Origin: Oxalicibacterium faecigallinarum
GTDB lineage: Bacteria > Pseudomonadota > Gammaproteobacteria > Burkholderiales > Burkholderiaceae_D
NCBI RefSeq assembly: GCF_014635705.1
Contig: NZ_BMDI01000001.1
Coordinates: 450,008-514,007, forward strand
Length of the DNA stretch: 64,000 nucleotides
Reading direction: 5' to 3'
The notes below the pieces were generated by a model. It had not been told where the DNA came from and did not search any database. It worked only from the letters and a program-made list of their open reading frames with translations. A program made the translations under genes and the position numbers. Of this stretch, positions 26,451 to 36,936 are shown piece after piece (the stretch's first letter is position 1; every line of letters begins with the position of its first letter).

Positions 26451-27133
26451 TGGATGCGCTGATTGATCTGGATTTTGCGCGCAGCATTTTTCCCGAGCTG
26501 TTGATGGCGGCGGGAAACACGATAGTCATCACGATAATGGGCTTCAGCATTGCCTTGTTGTTGGGCCTGCTGCTGGCATTGCTGAGGCGTAGCCATTTGT
26601 GGCTGTTGTCATGGCCTGCAGCAACGGTAATTGAATTCATCCGTAGTACGCCTTTGCTGATCCAGTTGTATTTCTTGTTCTACGTCATGCCCGAGTTCGG
26701 CCTTACGCTGTCAGCATGGAGTGCTGGTATCGCCGGGATCGCGCTGCACTATGCCTGTTACGTGGCAGAAGTCTATCGCGCCGGGCTGGATGGCGTGCCG
26801 CGCGGCCAATGGGAGGCTTGCAAGGCGTTGAGCATGTCGCCGTGGCATGCCTATCGTCGCGTCATTCTGCCGCAAGCGATCCGTCCCGTCGTTCCGGCGC
26901 TTGGTAATTATTTCGTTGCCATGTTCAAGGACACGCCGGTGCTGTCCGCCATCACGGTGGTTGAGCTGATGCTGCAGGCAAAGAACATTGGCTCGCGCAG
27001 CTTTCGCTATCTGGAGCCGATCACGATGGCCGGTATTTTCTTTTTGATCATCAGCATTGTGGTGGCATTGCTGGTCAGACGGCTCGAACAGCATTTGCAA
27101 TTGCCGGCTACGGCAGCAAGGAAAACGATATGA
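26450..27133 (+). CDS. ABC transporter permease, HisQ/EhuD family
   Basis: Second permease of the importer, 227 residues, about five helices. It carries FIRSTPLLIQLYFLFYVMPE and an EAA loop around EACKALSMSPWHAYRRVILP. With the preceding permease it should form a heterodimeric channel. It overlaps the ATPase gene by 4 nt (ATGA). Sequence motifs fit the polar amino-acid uptake family; ligand specificity cannot be read from the permease. Confidence 0.88.
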   Translation: MDALIDLDFARSIFPELLMAAGNTIVITIMGFSIALLLGLLLALLRRSHLWLLSWPAATVIEFIRSTPLLIQLYFLFYVMPEFGLTLSAWSAGIAGIALHYACYVAEVYRAGLDGVPRGQWEACKALSMSPWHAYRRVILPQAIRPVVPALGNYFVAMFKDTPVLSAITVVELMLQAKNIGSRSFRYLEPITMAGIFFLIISIVVALLVRRLEQHLQLPATAARKTI

Positions 27134-27909
27134 CGACCTCTGCCTTTGTACGCTTCAGCGGCGTGACCAAACGATATGGCGATCTGACGGTGCTGGATCG
27201 GCTCGATCTGGATATCGGATGGAACGAGAAAGTAGCCTTGATCGGTCCCAGCGGTTCCGGCAAATCGACCTTGCTGCGCATGTTGATGTTGCTGGAAGAG
27301 ATCGATGAAGGCTTGATTGAAGTGGATGGACGTCCTTTGACGCACATGCAAGGCAACGATGGTCTGGTGCGCGCCAATGAACGTTACAAGCGTGAAGGGC
27401 GCAGTCGTATCGGCATGGTGTTCCAGAACTTCAATCTCTTCCCCCATATGACGGCGTTGCAGAATGCGGCGGAAGGACCGGTCTCGTCACTGGGTTTGAG
27501 TAAAAAGGAGTCACACGCCCGTGCAGCCGAATTGCTGAGCATGGTTGGCCTCGGCGACAAGCTCGACCATTATCCGGCGCAATTGTCCGGCGGCCAGCAG
27601 CAGCGCGTGGCGATTGCGCGTGCGCTGGCGATGCGACCACAGATCATGCTGTTTGATGAGGTCACTTCAGCGCTGGACCCGGAACTATGCGGTGAAGTAC
27701 TGAATGTCATTCGACAGCTCGGAGACGAACATGATCTGACCATGCTGATGGTCACCCATCAGATGGGATTTGCCAAAGAGTTTGCCGACCGTATCTGCTT
27801 TTTCTCGGAAGGAAAAATTGTCGAGCAAGGCTCACCGGAGCAGGTATTCGGCAACCCGCAACATGCGCGCACGCAGGCCTTTTTACGCGCGGTGACGGAC
27901 GCGATCTAG
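27130..27909 (+). CDS. ABC transporter ATP-binding protein (EhuA/HisP family)
   Basis: ATPase that drives the importer, 259 residues. Walker A is GPSGSGKST (39-47), the Q-loop FQNFNLFPHMTAL, the signature LSGGQQQRVAIARAL, Walker B IMLFDEVTSALDPE, and the switch histidine sits in MVTHQMGFA. All motifs are intact. An insert, HMQGNDGLVRANERYKREGR, before the Q-loop is of the type seen in EhuA-like ATPases, as far as I recall. It is the last gene of the operon and converges with the DUF2520 gene; I see no clear terminator in the 35-nt gap. Confidence 0.9.
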   Translation: MTTSAFVRFSGVTKRYGDLTVLDRLDLDIGWNEKVALIGPSGSGKSTLLRMLMLLEEIDEGLIEVDGRPLTHMQGNDGLVRANERYKREGRSRIGMVFQNFNLFPHMTALQNAAEGPVSSLGLSKKESHARAAELLSMVGLGDKLDHYPAQLSGGQQQRVAIARALAMRPQIMLFDEVTSALDPELCGEVLNVIRQLGDEHDLTMLMVTHQMGFAKEFADRICFFSEGKIVEQGSPEQVFGNPQHARTQAFLRAVTDAI

Positions 27910-27944
27910 AGAAACTTCGGAAACTTGATGCTCAATGGATGACG

Positions 27945-28787
27945 TCAGTCTGCGCCTTGTTTGCGCCGATTGGCCAGATGCACGGTCTCGATACCGAGTT
28001 GCTTGTAGAGTCGACCGTGCGCCGGATGCGCCGCCGTGAGCGCGCGATACTGTTTGGTGACCGTATCCATGTCGCCGCGTGCAATCGGACCGGTGAGTGC
28101 GCGTTCAGGACCGGTCTGCAAGACATTGCTGGTCGTTTCCCGCACCAGTACGGACATCATTTTCAATGCCACGTCCTGTGGGATGCCTGCCTTGGCGTAA
28201 GTCTGGATTGCCGTATCCAGCAATGTGACTAGATAATTGGAGGCGAACACGGCTGCCGCGTGATACAGCACCTTGGCATCGCGATCAATCGGAACGAAAC
28301 GCGCGCCAATGCTGTTGAACAGCGTTGTCAGGAGATCGAGTGCGCGCGGGTCACCTTCCACGCCGCAATACGTGCCGGCAAAATCCTCGATGACTTTCTC
28401 CGGCATGGCAAAGCTGCGGATCGGGTGGATGCTGGCAACCGATGCACCTTGCGCACTCGCCTGTGCCAAGGCGCTGGAAGGCAAAGCGCCGCTGCAATGA
28501 AACACGACGCTTCTGGCAGACAGGGTGCCGGACTCGGCCAGCGCGGCGCAGCAGGTCTCGATCTGGTCATCCGGTGCGGCGATCAGAAAAATGTCGACCG
28601 GGCGCAGATCCTGATAGCCACGGGCGACTCTGCCGGCACCGATGAAGGCGGTTGCACGCGCACTGCTTTCCGGATTGACGTTCAGAACATCGGCCAGCAG
28701 GGCGCTGTCGTGGGTGACAAACATGCGTGCTAATGAGCGGCCCAGCTTGCCGCAACCAATGATGGAAAGGGTGGGAAGTGCACTCAT
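27945..28787 (-). CDS. Rossmann-like and DUF2520 domain protein
   Basis: A 280-residue protein with an N-terminal NAD(P)-binding Rossmann fold (LSIIGCGKLGRSLA, residues 7-20) and a C-terminal helical DUF2520 domain (HAAAVFASNYLVTLLD, GPIARGDMDTV). It resembles beta-hydroxyacid dehydrogenase and ProC-like reductases, but its reaction is unknown. It is encoded 19 nt after the ABC-F gene on the same strand and may be co-transcribed with it. Family membership is sure. Confidence 0.85.
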   Translation of the reverse strand: MSALPTLSIIGCGKLGRSLARMFVTHDSALLADVLNVNPESSARATAFIGAGRVARGYQDLRPVDIFLIAAPDDQIETCCAALAESGTLSARSVVFHCSGALPSSALAQASAQGASVASIHPIRSFAMPEKVIEDFAGTYCGVEGDPRALDLLTTLFNSIGARFVPIDRDAKVLYHAAAVFASNYLVTLLDTAIQTYAKAGIPQDVALKMMSVLVRETTSNVLQTGPERALTGPIARGDMDTVTKQYRALTAAHPAHGRLYKQLGIETVHLANRRKQGAD

Positions 28788-28806
28788 GGCATGCCTCGAT
28801 CGTATG

Positions 28807-30807
28807 TCAGATAGTGAGCTGTTCCAGCGCTTCCTGCTGTTCCAGCCATTCGGTTTCCAGGTCTGCCAGCTCGCGCGTGCAGTAAGCCTGATCGGTTAAC
28901 AATTGCTTCAGTTTTTCCTTGTTGCCGGCATCGTAGATGCTTTCATCGGACAACTGCGCTTCCAGTTCGTTTTTGCGCACATTGCATTTGGCCATCTGGT
29001 CTTCCAGACGCTTGATGCGCAAGTCGATGGGTTTGCGCAAGGCGGACAAGCGCTGACGTTCCTCCGCATCGATTTTCTTTTGCTCGCGTCGATCGATGAC
29101 TGGTGCAGGTGCCGCCGCTTTCGTCTGTACGCCTTCTGCGTTCTTGATCGTGACCGGCGCGACAGTGCCGGCTGCCTCCGTATTCTTTGCCGCCAGTTTG
29201 GTTTTAAACAGCCAGTCTTTGTAGTCGTCCAGATCGCCGTCAAAGGGTTGCAGCTTGCCATCGGCCACGATGATGAACTGATCGGTGGTCGCCCGCAGCA
29301 GATGACGATCATGCGAAACCAGCACAAGCGTGCCTTCGAACTGCGCGAGCGCCATCGTCAACGCTTCACGTGTTTCCAGATCCAGATGGTTGGTCGGTTC
29401 ATCGAGCAGCAACAGGTTGGGGCGCTGCCAGACAATCAATGCCAGTGCCAGACGTGCCTTCTCGCCACCGGAAAATGGTGCGATCTTGCTGGTGACCATG
29501 TTGCCGTTGAAGTTGAAGCTGCCGAGAAAATTGCGCAACTCCTGTTCACGCACGGTCGGTGCGATATGCATGAGGTGCCAGAGTGGCGATTCGTCGTGAC
29601 GCAGCATTTCAACCTGATGCTGCGCAAAATAGCCGATCGCCAATCCCTTGCCGGTACGCGCATCGCCATGAAGAGGTGCAAGTTCGCCGGCAATGGTTTT
29701 GATGAGTGTCGATTTGCCCGCACCGTTGACGCCCAGCAAACCAATGCGTTGTCCGGTTTGCAGCGAAAAATTGATGTGCGAGACGATCTTCTTCTCGCTG
29801 ACGGCATCGCTCTTCGGATCTTCGATGCGGTAGCCTGCATCCACGCCTTCCATGACGAGCAGCGGGTTCGGTGCGCTGGCCGGTTCGCGGAACTCGAAGG
29901 AGAATTCCGCCGCGGCACGTAACGGTGCCAGTTCTTCCATCTTGGCGAGCGCCTTCATCCGGCTCTGTGCCTGGCGTGCCTTGGTAGCCTTGGCCTTGAA
30001 GCGATCGATGAAGGATTGCAGGTGTGCACGCTGGCGCTGCTGCTTCTCGATCATCCCTTGCTGCAGTTCAAGCTGTGCGGCACGTTGTCGTTCGAACGAG
30101 GAGTAATTGCCGGAATAGCGTTTAAGCTTGCGGTCATCAATATGCACAATCACATTGACGACCCCATCGAGGAAGTCACGATCGTGCGAAATGATGATCA
30201 GTGTACCTTCGTAGCGCTTGAGCCAGTCTTCCAGCCAGATGATGGCGTCGAGATCCAGATGGTTGGTCGGTTCATCGAGCAGTAGCAGGTCGGATGGACA
30301 CATGAGAGCCTGCGCCAGATTCAGCCGCATGCGCCAGCCGCCGGAAAAACTGGCAACGGGCTGGTCCATCTGCGCCAGCGTAAAGCCGAGGCCGGCCAGA
30401 AGTTGTTCGGCACGCGAGCGCACGGTATAGGCATCGGCATCGGCCAGCGCGCTGTAGAGCTCACCGATACGCGTACCGTTTTCTGCAGAGTCCGGGAGCG
30501 CCTCCAGCGCAGCCAGTTGCTGCTCAAGCTGGCGCAAGGTGGCATCGCCGTCGATTGCATAGTCGATGGCAGTACGTTCGAGCGCCGGCGTTTCCTGTGC
30601 GACGTGAGCGACGCGCCATTTCGCGGGGAAGTCGATACTGCCCTGATCCGCATGCAGCTCGCCGCGCAGCATCGCAAACAGGCTGGATTTGCCCGCACCG
30701 TTGGCGCCAATCAGGCCGATCTTGTCGCCCGGATTGAGGGTGACATCGACTGATTCGAGAAGCGGCTTGATGCCGCGCATGAGGGAAACTTGCTGAAAAC
30801 GGATCAT
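28807..30807 (-). CDS. ABC-F family ATPase, YheS-like
   Basis: Soluble tandem ABC ATPase of the ABC-F class, which act on ribosomes; 666 residues. Two nucleotide-binding domains carry GANGAGKSS and GVNGAGKST, signatures FSGGWRMRLNLA and FSGGEKARLALA, and Walker B LLLLDEPTNHLDLD / LLLDEPTNHLDLE. The linker between them (GMIEKQQRQRAHLQSFIDRF, then RQAQSRMKAL) is the ABC-F P-site tRNA interaction motif region. A charged coiled-coil C-terminus (about 570-660) follows. The opening and domain pattern fit E. coli YheS better than Uup or EttA. A perfect inverted repeat overlaps its putative promoter, 12 nt before the start. Confidence 0.9.
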   Translation of the reverse strand: MIRFQQVSLMRGIKPLLESVDVTLNPGDKIGLIGANGAGKSSLFAMLRGELHADQGSIDFPAKWRVAHVAQETPALERTAIDYAIDGDATLRQLEQQLAALEALPDSAENGTRIGELYSALADADAYTVRSRAEQLLAGLGFTLAQMDQPVASFSGGWRMRLNLAQALMCPSDLLLLDEPTNHLDLDAIIWLEDWLKRYEGTLIIISHDRDFLDGVVNVIVHIDDRKLKRYSGNYSSFERQRAAQLELQQGMIEKQQRQRAHLQSFIDRFKAKATKARQAQSRMKALAKMEELAPLRAAAEFSFEFREPASAPNPLLVMEGVDAGYRIEDPKSDAVSEKKIVSHINFSLQTGQRIGLLGVNGAGKSTLIKTIAGELAPLHGDARTGKGLAIGYFAQHQVEMLRHDESPLWHLMHIAPTVREQELRNFLGSFNFNGNMVTSKIAPFSGGEKARLALALIVWQRPNLLLLDEPTNHLDLETREALTMALAQFEGTLVLVSHDRHLLRATTDQFIIVADGKLQPFDGDLDDYKDWLFKTKLAAKNTEAAGTVAPVTIKNAEGVQTKAAAPAPVIDRREQKKIDAEERQRLSALRKPIDLRIKRLEDQMAKCNVRKNELEAQLSDESIYDAGNKEKLKQLLTDQAYCTRELADLETEWLEQQEALEQLTI

Positions 30808-30818
30808 GAATGGAATCA

Positions 30819-30848
30819 GATAACACGGCAGTGTTATCCATCTTTCAA
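30819..30848 (-). promoter_or_regulatory. Promoter with embedded perfect inverted repeat before the ABC-F gene
   Basis: On the minus strand TTGAAA (30848-30843), a 17-bp spacer and TGTTAT (30825-30820) make a plausible sigma-70 promoter. The perfect repeat GATAACAC-GGCA-GTGTTATC (30819-30838) covers its spacer and -10. The predicted start lies only about 6 nt before the ATG, so the mRNA would be almost leaderless, and no Shine-Dalgarno sequence is visible. A repressor bound here would block the polymerase directly. Confidence 0.45.
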
Positions 30849-30936
30849 ATCAAACGGTGCGAATGGAACGCAACGCTATGACAGCGCGAGCTGCCATAGG
30901 TTGCAAAAAATGCATGAAATTGCGACTTGGGGATCG

Positions 30937-31827
30937 TTACAGAAGCTGGTCGGCGGTGATCAGAAACACCATATCGTCGCCGGCGCTGGTGGTCACCCAG
31001 GTCAGATCCAGATCGGCAAAGGCGGCTTCGGCGTAGGCACGCTCGTTACCGATTTCGACAACCAGCAAACCATGCGGGCTCAGGCGGGTACGCGCACCTT
31101 CAACGATGGCGCGTACCAGATCCATGCCGTCTTCGCCGCCGGCCAGCGCAATCTGCGGCTCGGCAAGATACTCAGGCGGCAGCTTGCTCATCGAGGCCGC
31201 ATTGACGTAGGGCGGATTGGTAACGATCAGATCGTACTTGCGATCCGGCACGTTGGCGTACAGATCGGACTGGATCAGTGTAATGCGATCCTGCAGCTCG
31301 TAGTCGTTGACGTTGCGTTCCGCAACGGCCAGTGCTTCCGGTGAGATGTCGACCGCATCGATCTGGGCATTCTCAAAGGCATCTGCCAGCAAAATCGGCA
31401 GGCAGGCCGAGCCGGTACACAATTCCAGAATGTTTTCCACCTTGTCTGGTTTGTTGATCCACGGCGAAAACTGTTCGGGAATCAGTTCGGCGATGAAGGA
31501 GCGCGGCACGATGACGCGCTGATCGACGTAAAAGCGATAACCGCCAAGCCACGCTTCATTCGTGATGTAGGCCGCTGGCAGGCGTTCATCGGCACGCTGA
31601 TTGATCACGCGCAGAACATCTTCGACTTCCGTCTGTAACAGACGCGCATCGAAAAATGGATCGAGCTTATCGAGCGGCAGTTTGAGTGTGTGCAGGATCA
31701 GATACGCCGCTTCGTCCAGGGCATTGCTGCTGCCGTGACCAAAAAACAGATTGGCCGTATTGAAGCGCGTGACGGCATAGCGCAGAAGATCGCGGAGGGT
31801 GGTGAATTCGTTCGGGTTGGTCAACAT
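30937..31827 (-). CDS. prmB: 50S ribosomal protein L3 glutamine methyltransferase PrmB
   Basis: SAM-dependent N5-glutamine methyltransferase acting on ribosomal protein L3. The 296-residue protein shows an N-terminal helical domain (LRDLLRYAVTRFNTANLFFGHG), the SAM site ILELCTGSACLPI, and the substrate motif VTNPPYV. FGHG and CTGSACLPI distinguish PrmB from PrmC (HemK). The ATG at 31827 is preferred; an in-frame TTG at 31842 would add five residues. It follows dapE by 84 nt, with a hairpin between. Confidence 0.93.
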   Translation of the reverse strand: MLTNPNEFTTLRDLLRYAVTRFNTANLFFGHGSSNALDEAAYLILHTLKLPLDKLDPFFDARLLQTEVEDVLRVINQRADERLPAAYITNEAWLGGYRFYVDQRVIVPRSFIAELIPEQFSPWINKPDKVENILELCTGSACLPILLADAFENAQIDAVDISPEALAVAERNVNDYELQDRITLIQSDLYANVPDRKYDLIVTNPPYVNAASMSKLPPEYLAEPQIALAGGEDGMDLVRAIVEGARTRLSPHGLLVVEIGNERAYAEAAFADLDLTWVTTSAGDDMVFLITADQLL

Positions 31828-31879
31828 GACAGTAGGATTCAAAAAGTGACGGAGGCGGAGAGGCTGCCTAAAGTACGGA

Positions 31880-31897
31880 AGCCGGCATGTGCCGGCT
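31880..31897 (-). terminator. GC-rich hairpin between dapE and prmB
   Basis: AGCCGGC and GCCGGCT form a 7-bp perfect stem with a 4-nt loop just after the dapE stop on the minus strand. Only a weak T-rich stretch follows, so partial termination or mRNA end protection is more likely than full termination. Confidence 0.4.
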
Positions 31898-31911
31898 CCG
31901 CGTTGATGGTG

Positions 31912-33397
<1,486 letters not shown>

Positions 33398-33402
33398 GGT
33401 CG

Positions 33403-34527
33403 TTACATCTTCAATGTGAATTCGGTAAAACTGGCTTCTTCTTTTGGCGGTGCCTCTTCTTCCACCTTGCCGCCTGAATTGTTCAGGCGCCAGAACAGGT
33501 TGCTGGCCGAATCAGCGTGCGCAAGTGCTTCGTCCTGTGTGACGATGCCATCCTGAATCAGTTGCATCAAGGCTTGCTCAAACGTTTGCGAGCCGGGTGA
33601 CAGGCTGTTGTCGATCGCTTCCCTGATCTGCGTCAGCTGGCCTTGCTCGATCAGCTCGGCAATGTGGCGCGTATTCATCATGACTTCGACGGCAGGACGG
33701 CGTTTGCCATCGACAGTGCCGAGCAGACGTTGTGACACGATGGCGCGCAAGGTCGAGGACAAATCACTGAGAAGCGACTGACGGTGCTCAATGTCGTAAA
33801 AATTCATGATGCGCGTGAGCGCCTGGTAGCTGTTGTTTGCGTGCAAGGTCGCCAGCACCAGATGGCCTGATTGTGCGTAGGCCAACGCTGCCGACATGGT
33901 CTCCTTGTCGCGAATCTCGCCGATCAGGATGCAGTCGGGTGCCTGCCGCAAGGCATTGCGCAGCGCCAATTGCAAATCGCGTGAATCGGAACCGATTTCA
34001 CGCTGATTGACGATGGAGCGCTTGTTCTGGAACAAAAACTCAATCGGATCTTCCAGCGTCAGGATATGGCCGGTACGCAGTGCATTTCGATGGTCAAGCA
34101 TCGACGCGATCGTGGTGGATTTGCCTGAGCCAGTGGAGCCGACCACCAGCAACAGACCGCGTTTTTCCATGATCAGATCGGCCAGCGTATCCGGCAAATG
34201 CAAGGTATGAAGCGGCGGAATTTCACTGGGCACATAGCGCAGCACGGCAGAAATGTTACCGCGCTGACGGAAGGCCGACAGGCGGAAGCTGCCGATATCC
34301 GGTACCGGTATGCCGATGTTGAGCTCGTTCTCCCGCTCCAGTTCGACCAGTTTGGCGGCTGGCACGACTTCGGCCAGCAAGGCCATGATGGCGGCCTGGT
34401 CCATGCGGGTCTGATTGACGGGAATCAGCTGACCATTGATCTTGACGTGAATCGGTGAATTAACAGCAATGAACAGGTCTGATGCTGCTTTTTCCTTCAT
34501 CAGAAGAAACAACCGATCCATTGCCAT
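33403..34527 (-). CDS. pilU: Type IV pilus retraction ATPase PilU
   Basis: Hexameric secretion-type ATPase that aids PilT in retracting type IV pili. The 374-residue protein has an N-terminal PAS-like domain, Walker A VGSTGSGKST, the Asp box TLEDPIEFLF, Walker B-region APDCILIGEIRD and the His box ATLHANNSYQAL. The acidic C-terminal tail and overall sequence match PilU rather than PilT (IHQRE is replaced by VNQRE and the C-terminus is longer). It sits alone between dapD and yffB, apart from any pilT or other pil gene in view. Codon 3 (34521) is another possible start. Confidence 0.9.
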   Translation of the reverse strand: MAMDRLFLLMKEKAASDLFIAVNSPIHVKINGQLIPVNQTRMDQAAIMALLAEVVPAAKLVELERENELNIGIPVPDIGSFRLSAFRQRGNISAVLRYVPSEIPPLHTLHLPDTLADLIMEKRGLLLVVGSTGSGKSTTIASMLDHRNALRTGHILTLEDPIEFLFQNKRSIVNQREIGSDSRDLQLALRNALRQAPDCILIGEIRDKETMSAALAYAQSGHLVLATLHANNSYQALTRIMNFYDIEHRQSLLSDLSSTLRAIVSQRLLGTVDGKRRPAVEVMMNTRHIAELIEQGQLTQIREAIDNSLSPGSQTFEQALMQLIQDGIVTQDEALAHADSASNLFWRLNNSGGKVEEEAPPKEEASFTEFTLKM

Positions 34528-34584
34528 ACTTGCCCCAGTTCAGAGATAAAGATTCAATGCGCTGATTCCGTCTTGATGCAATGA

Positions 34585-35409
34585 TCAGTCGCGCAGCAGT
34601 TCGTTGATGGCGGTTTTCGAACGGGTTTGTGCGTCGACTTTCTTGACGATCACGGCACAGTACAGGCTGTATTTGCCGTCAGCAGAAGGCAGGTTGCCCG
34701 ACACGACGACCGAACCTGCAGGGATGCGGCCGTAGCTGACTTCACCCGTTGCACGATCGTAGATCTTGGTCGATTTGCCGATGTAGACGCCCATCGAGAT
34801 GACCGAGTTTTCTTCCACGATCACGCCTTCGACGATTTCCGAACGGGCACCGATGAAGCAGTTGTCTTCGATGATGGTCGGGTTGGCCTGCATTGGCTCC
34901 AGCACGCCACCGATACCGACGCCGCCGGACAGGTGCACGTTTTTACCGATCTGTGCGCACGAACCGACGGTGGCCCAGGTATCGACCATCGCGCCTTCAT
35001 CGACGTAGGCACCGATGTTGACGTAGGAAGGCATCAGCACCACGTTCTTGCCGATAAAGCTGCCGTGACGTGCCACCGCTGGCGGGACCACACGGAAACC
35101 GCCTGCTGCAAAATCCGCTTCGGTGTAGTTGGCAAACTTGGTTGGTACCTTGTCGTAGAACTGCATGTTGCCGCCAGCCGGCAAGGCAACGTTGTCTTCC
35201 AGACGGAAGGAAAGCAGCACGGCCTTCTTGACCCACTGATTGACGATCCATTCGCCATTGATTTTTTGCGCAACGCGCAGCGAACCCTTGTTCAACTGAT
35301 CGATGACTTCGGCAACCGCATTGCGTACATCTGCGGGTGCATTTTTAGGTGAAAACTCGGTGCGGTTTTCCCATGCCTGATCGATGATTTGTTCGAGTTG
35401 TTGAGTCAT
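34585..35409 (-). CDS. dapD: 2,3,4,5-tetrahydropyridine-2,6-dicarboxylate N-succinyltransferase DapD
   Basis: Left-handed beta-helix trimer that succinylates tetrahydrodipicolinate from succinyl-CoA. The 274-residue protein has the DapD N-terminal helix bundle and hexapeptide repeats ([56 protein letters not shown]). Length equals the E. coli enzyme. The gene follows dapC by 56 nt on the same strand, so the succinylase branch steps (dapC, dapD, dapE) lie together. Confidence 0.96.
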   Translation of the reverse strand: MTQQLEQIIDQAWENRTEFSPKNAPADVRNAVAEVIDQLNKGSLRVAQKINGEWIVNQWVKKAVLLSFRLEDNVALPAGGNMQFYDKVPTKFANYTEADFAAGGFRVVPPAVARHGSFIGKNVVLMPSYVNIGAYVDEGAMVDTWATVGSCAQIGKNVHLSGGVGIGGVLEPMQANPTIIEDNCFIGARSEIVEGVIVEENSVISMGVYIGKSTKIYDRATGEVSYGRIPAGSVVVSGNLPSADGKYSLYCAVIVKKVDAQTRSKTAINELLRD

Positions 35410-35465
35410 GTTCTTTTGCTTGCTCTAGTGAATGGAATGAATAAAGGTACGGTCGTGACGGCAAA

Positions 35466-36725
35466 TCAGCCCGCAGTCAGGGTTTTGCAAAATGCGACGA
35501 TACGCTGCGCTGCTTCCAGGCATTCATCGACTTCGGCGACAAGTGCCATGCGGACGCGATTTTCGCCCGGATTGACACCATGCGCCTCGCGGCCCAGATA
35601 ACTGCCCGGCAAAACTGTCACATTATATTCGGCATAGAGACGCTTCGCGAATTCGACGTCGCTGATATCGGCGAGTTTGTTCACCCGCGCCCATAAATAG
35701 AAACCGGCGTCGGGCAGCGCGACATCCAGTACTTGCTCCAACATCGGCGTGACCTGATTGAACTTGGCGATGTACTTTTGCCGGTTTTCAACCACATGCT
35801 GCTCATCGTTCCAGGCCGCGATCGAAGCGCTTTGTACGGATGGGCTCATGGCACTGCCGTGATAGGTGCGATACAGCAAGAATTTTTTGATGACGTCTGC
35901 ATCGCCGGCGACGAAGCCGGAGCGCATGCCCGGCACGTTGGAGCGCTTGGACAGGCTGGAGAAGCCGATCAGACGCGGATAACCGGTGCGGCCGAGTTTA
36001 TGCGCGGCTTCCAGCCCGCCCAAAGGGGCTTCGTCCTTGAAGTAGATTTCCGAGTAGCACTCGTCAGCCGCAATGATGAAGCCGTAACGATCGGACAGTT
36101 CGAACAGCTCGCGCCAGTCCTCCAGCGTCAGCACGGCGCCAGCCGGATTGCCGGGCGAGCAGACATACAAGAGTTGCACACGCTGCCACGCGTCTTCCGG
36201 CACTGCTGCAAAATCAGGTGCAAAGTTGCGCTGCGGATCGCAATTGACGAAATACGGTTCGGCACCGGCCAGATAGGCGGCGCCTTCGTAAATCTGATAC
36301 AGCGGGTTAGGGCAAATCACCAGCGCGTTGGCATGTGGGTCAACGACGGTTTGTGCCAAGGCAAACAAGGCTTCGCGAGAGCCATTGACGGGCAGAACTT
36401 GCGTGACCGGGTCCAGTTTTGGCAAGTTGTAACGACGCTCCAGCCAGCCTGCAATGGTCTGGCGCAGCGCATCGGTGCCAGCGGTGGTTGGATAGGTCGC
36501 CAGGCCGTCCAGATTGTCAGCCAGCGCTTTCTGGATGAAAGCCGGCGTTGGATGTTTGGGTTCACCGATGCCGAGACTGATTGCGCGATAGGCTGGATTG
36601 GGCGTCACGCCGACAAACAGTTGCTTGAGTTTTTCGAACGGGTAGGGTTGCAGCTGATTCAGGAGTGGATTCACGGCAGAAAATGATGGGTTGACGTCGG
36701 AAAGGACGCGCTGGGCATTGTCCAT
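35466..36725 (-). CDS. dapC: Succinyldiaminopimelate transaminase DapC
   Basis: PLP aminotransferase that converts N-succinyl-2-amino-6-oxopimelate to N-succinyl-diaminopimelate with glutamate. The 419-residue protein has fold-type I motifs: GIGEPKHPTP, YPTTAGTDALR, VCSPGNPAGAVL, ADECYSEIYF and the PLP lysine in SSLSKRSNVPGMRSG. The typical DapC beginning (NPLLNQLQPYPFEKL) appears only at residue 19, just after an in-frame GTG at 36674. A TATAAT box 18 nt upstream of the ATG leaves either start possible. First gene of the dapC-dapD-pilU-yffB-dapE-prmB run. Confidence 0.92.
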   Translation of the reverse strand: MDNAQRVLSDVNPSFSAVNPLLNQLQPYPFEKLKQLFVGVTPNPAYRAISLGIGEPKHPTPAFIQKALADNLDGLATYPTTAGTDALRQTIAGWLERRYNLPKLDPVTQVLPVNGSREALFALAQTVVDPHANALVICPNPLYQIYEGAAYLAGAEPYFVNCDPQRNFAPDFAAVPEDAWQRVQLLYVCSPGNPAGAVLTLEDWRELFELSDRYGFIIAADECYSEIYFKDEAPLGGLEAAHKLGRTGYPRLIGFSSLSKRSNVPGMRSGFVAGDADVIKKFLLYRTYHGSAMSPSVQSASIAAWNDEQHVVENRQKYIAKFNQVTPMLEQVLDVALPDAGFYLWARVNKLADISDVEFAKRLYAEYNVTVLPGSYLGREAHGVNPGENRVRMALVAEVDECLEAAQRIVAFCKTLTAG

Positions 36726-36742
36726 GGTTCAGAACCGGCAAC

Positions 36743-36748
36743 ATTATA
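36743..36748 (-). promoter_or_regulatory. -10 element of the dapC promoter
   Basis: Perfect TATAAT on the minus strand; predicted start about 10 nt before ATG 36725 or about 62 nt before GTG 36674. The -35 at 17 nt is poor. Confidence 0.45.
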
Positions 36749-36798
36749 CCGCCGCCGCCAGCGGATTTCCTTATCGCCTGTCACGATGGTCTGATTGC

Positions 36799-36826
36799 TT
36801 GGTTTCGTTGTTTCAAATGCTATGAT
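36799..36826 (+). promoter_or_regulatory. Extended -10 promoter of smc
   Basis: TTGGTT (36799-36804), a 16-bp spacer and TGC-TATGAT (36818-36826) form an extended -10 promoter, giving a leader of about 105 nt before the GTG start of smc. Confidence 0.55.
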
Positions 36827-36936
36827 GTTGCCCTTTCAGGGTGTGTCTGCGTGCAGCATGCCAGTCTGTCGATTGTTCTGGCAAATCATGCTGAATGATT
36901 GAATCTTGATGTTTTCTCCAGGGAACGGTTGATAAC

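Noticed and set aside
24949-27909. Complete ectoine uptake and degradation locus
   Set aside because: Only the importer is present; no catabolic or regulatory eut/doe gene is in the flanks.
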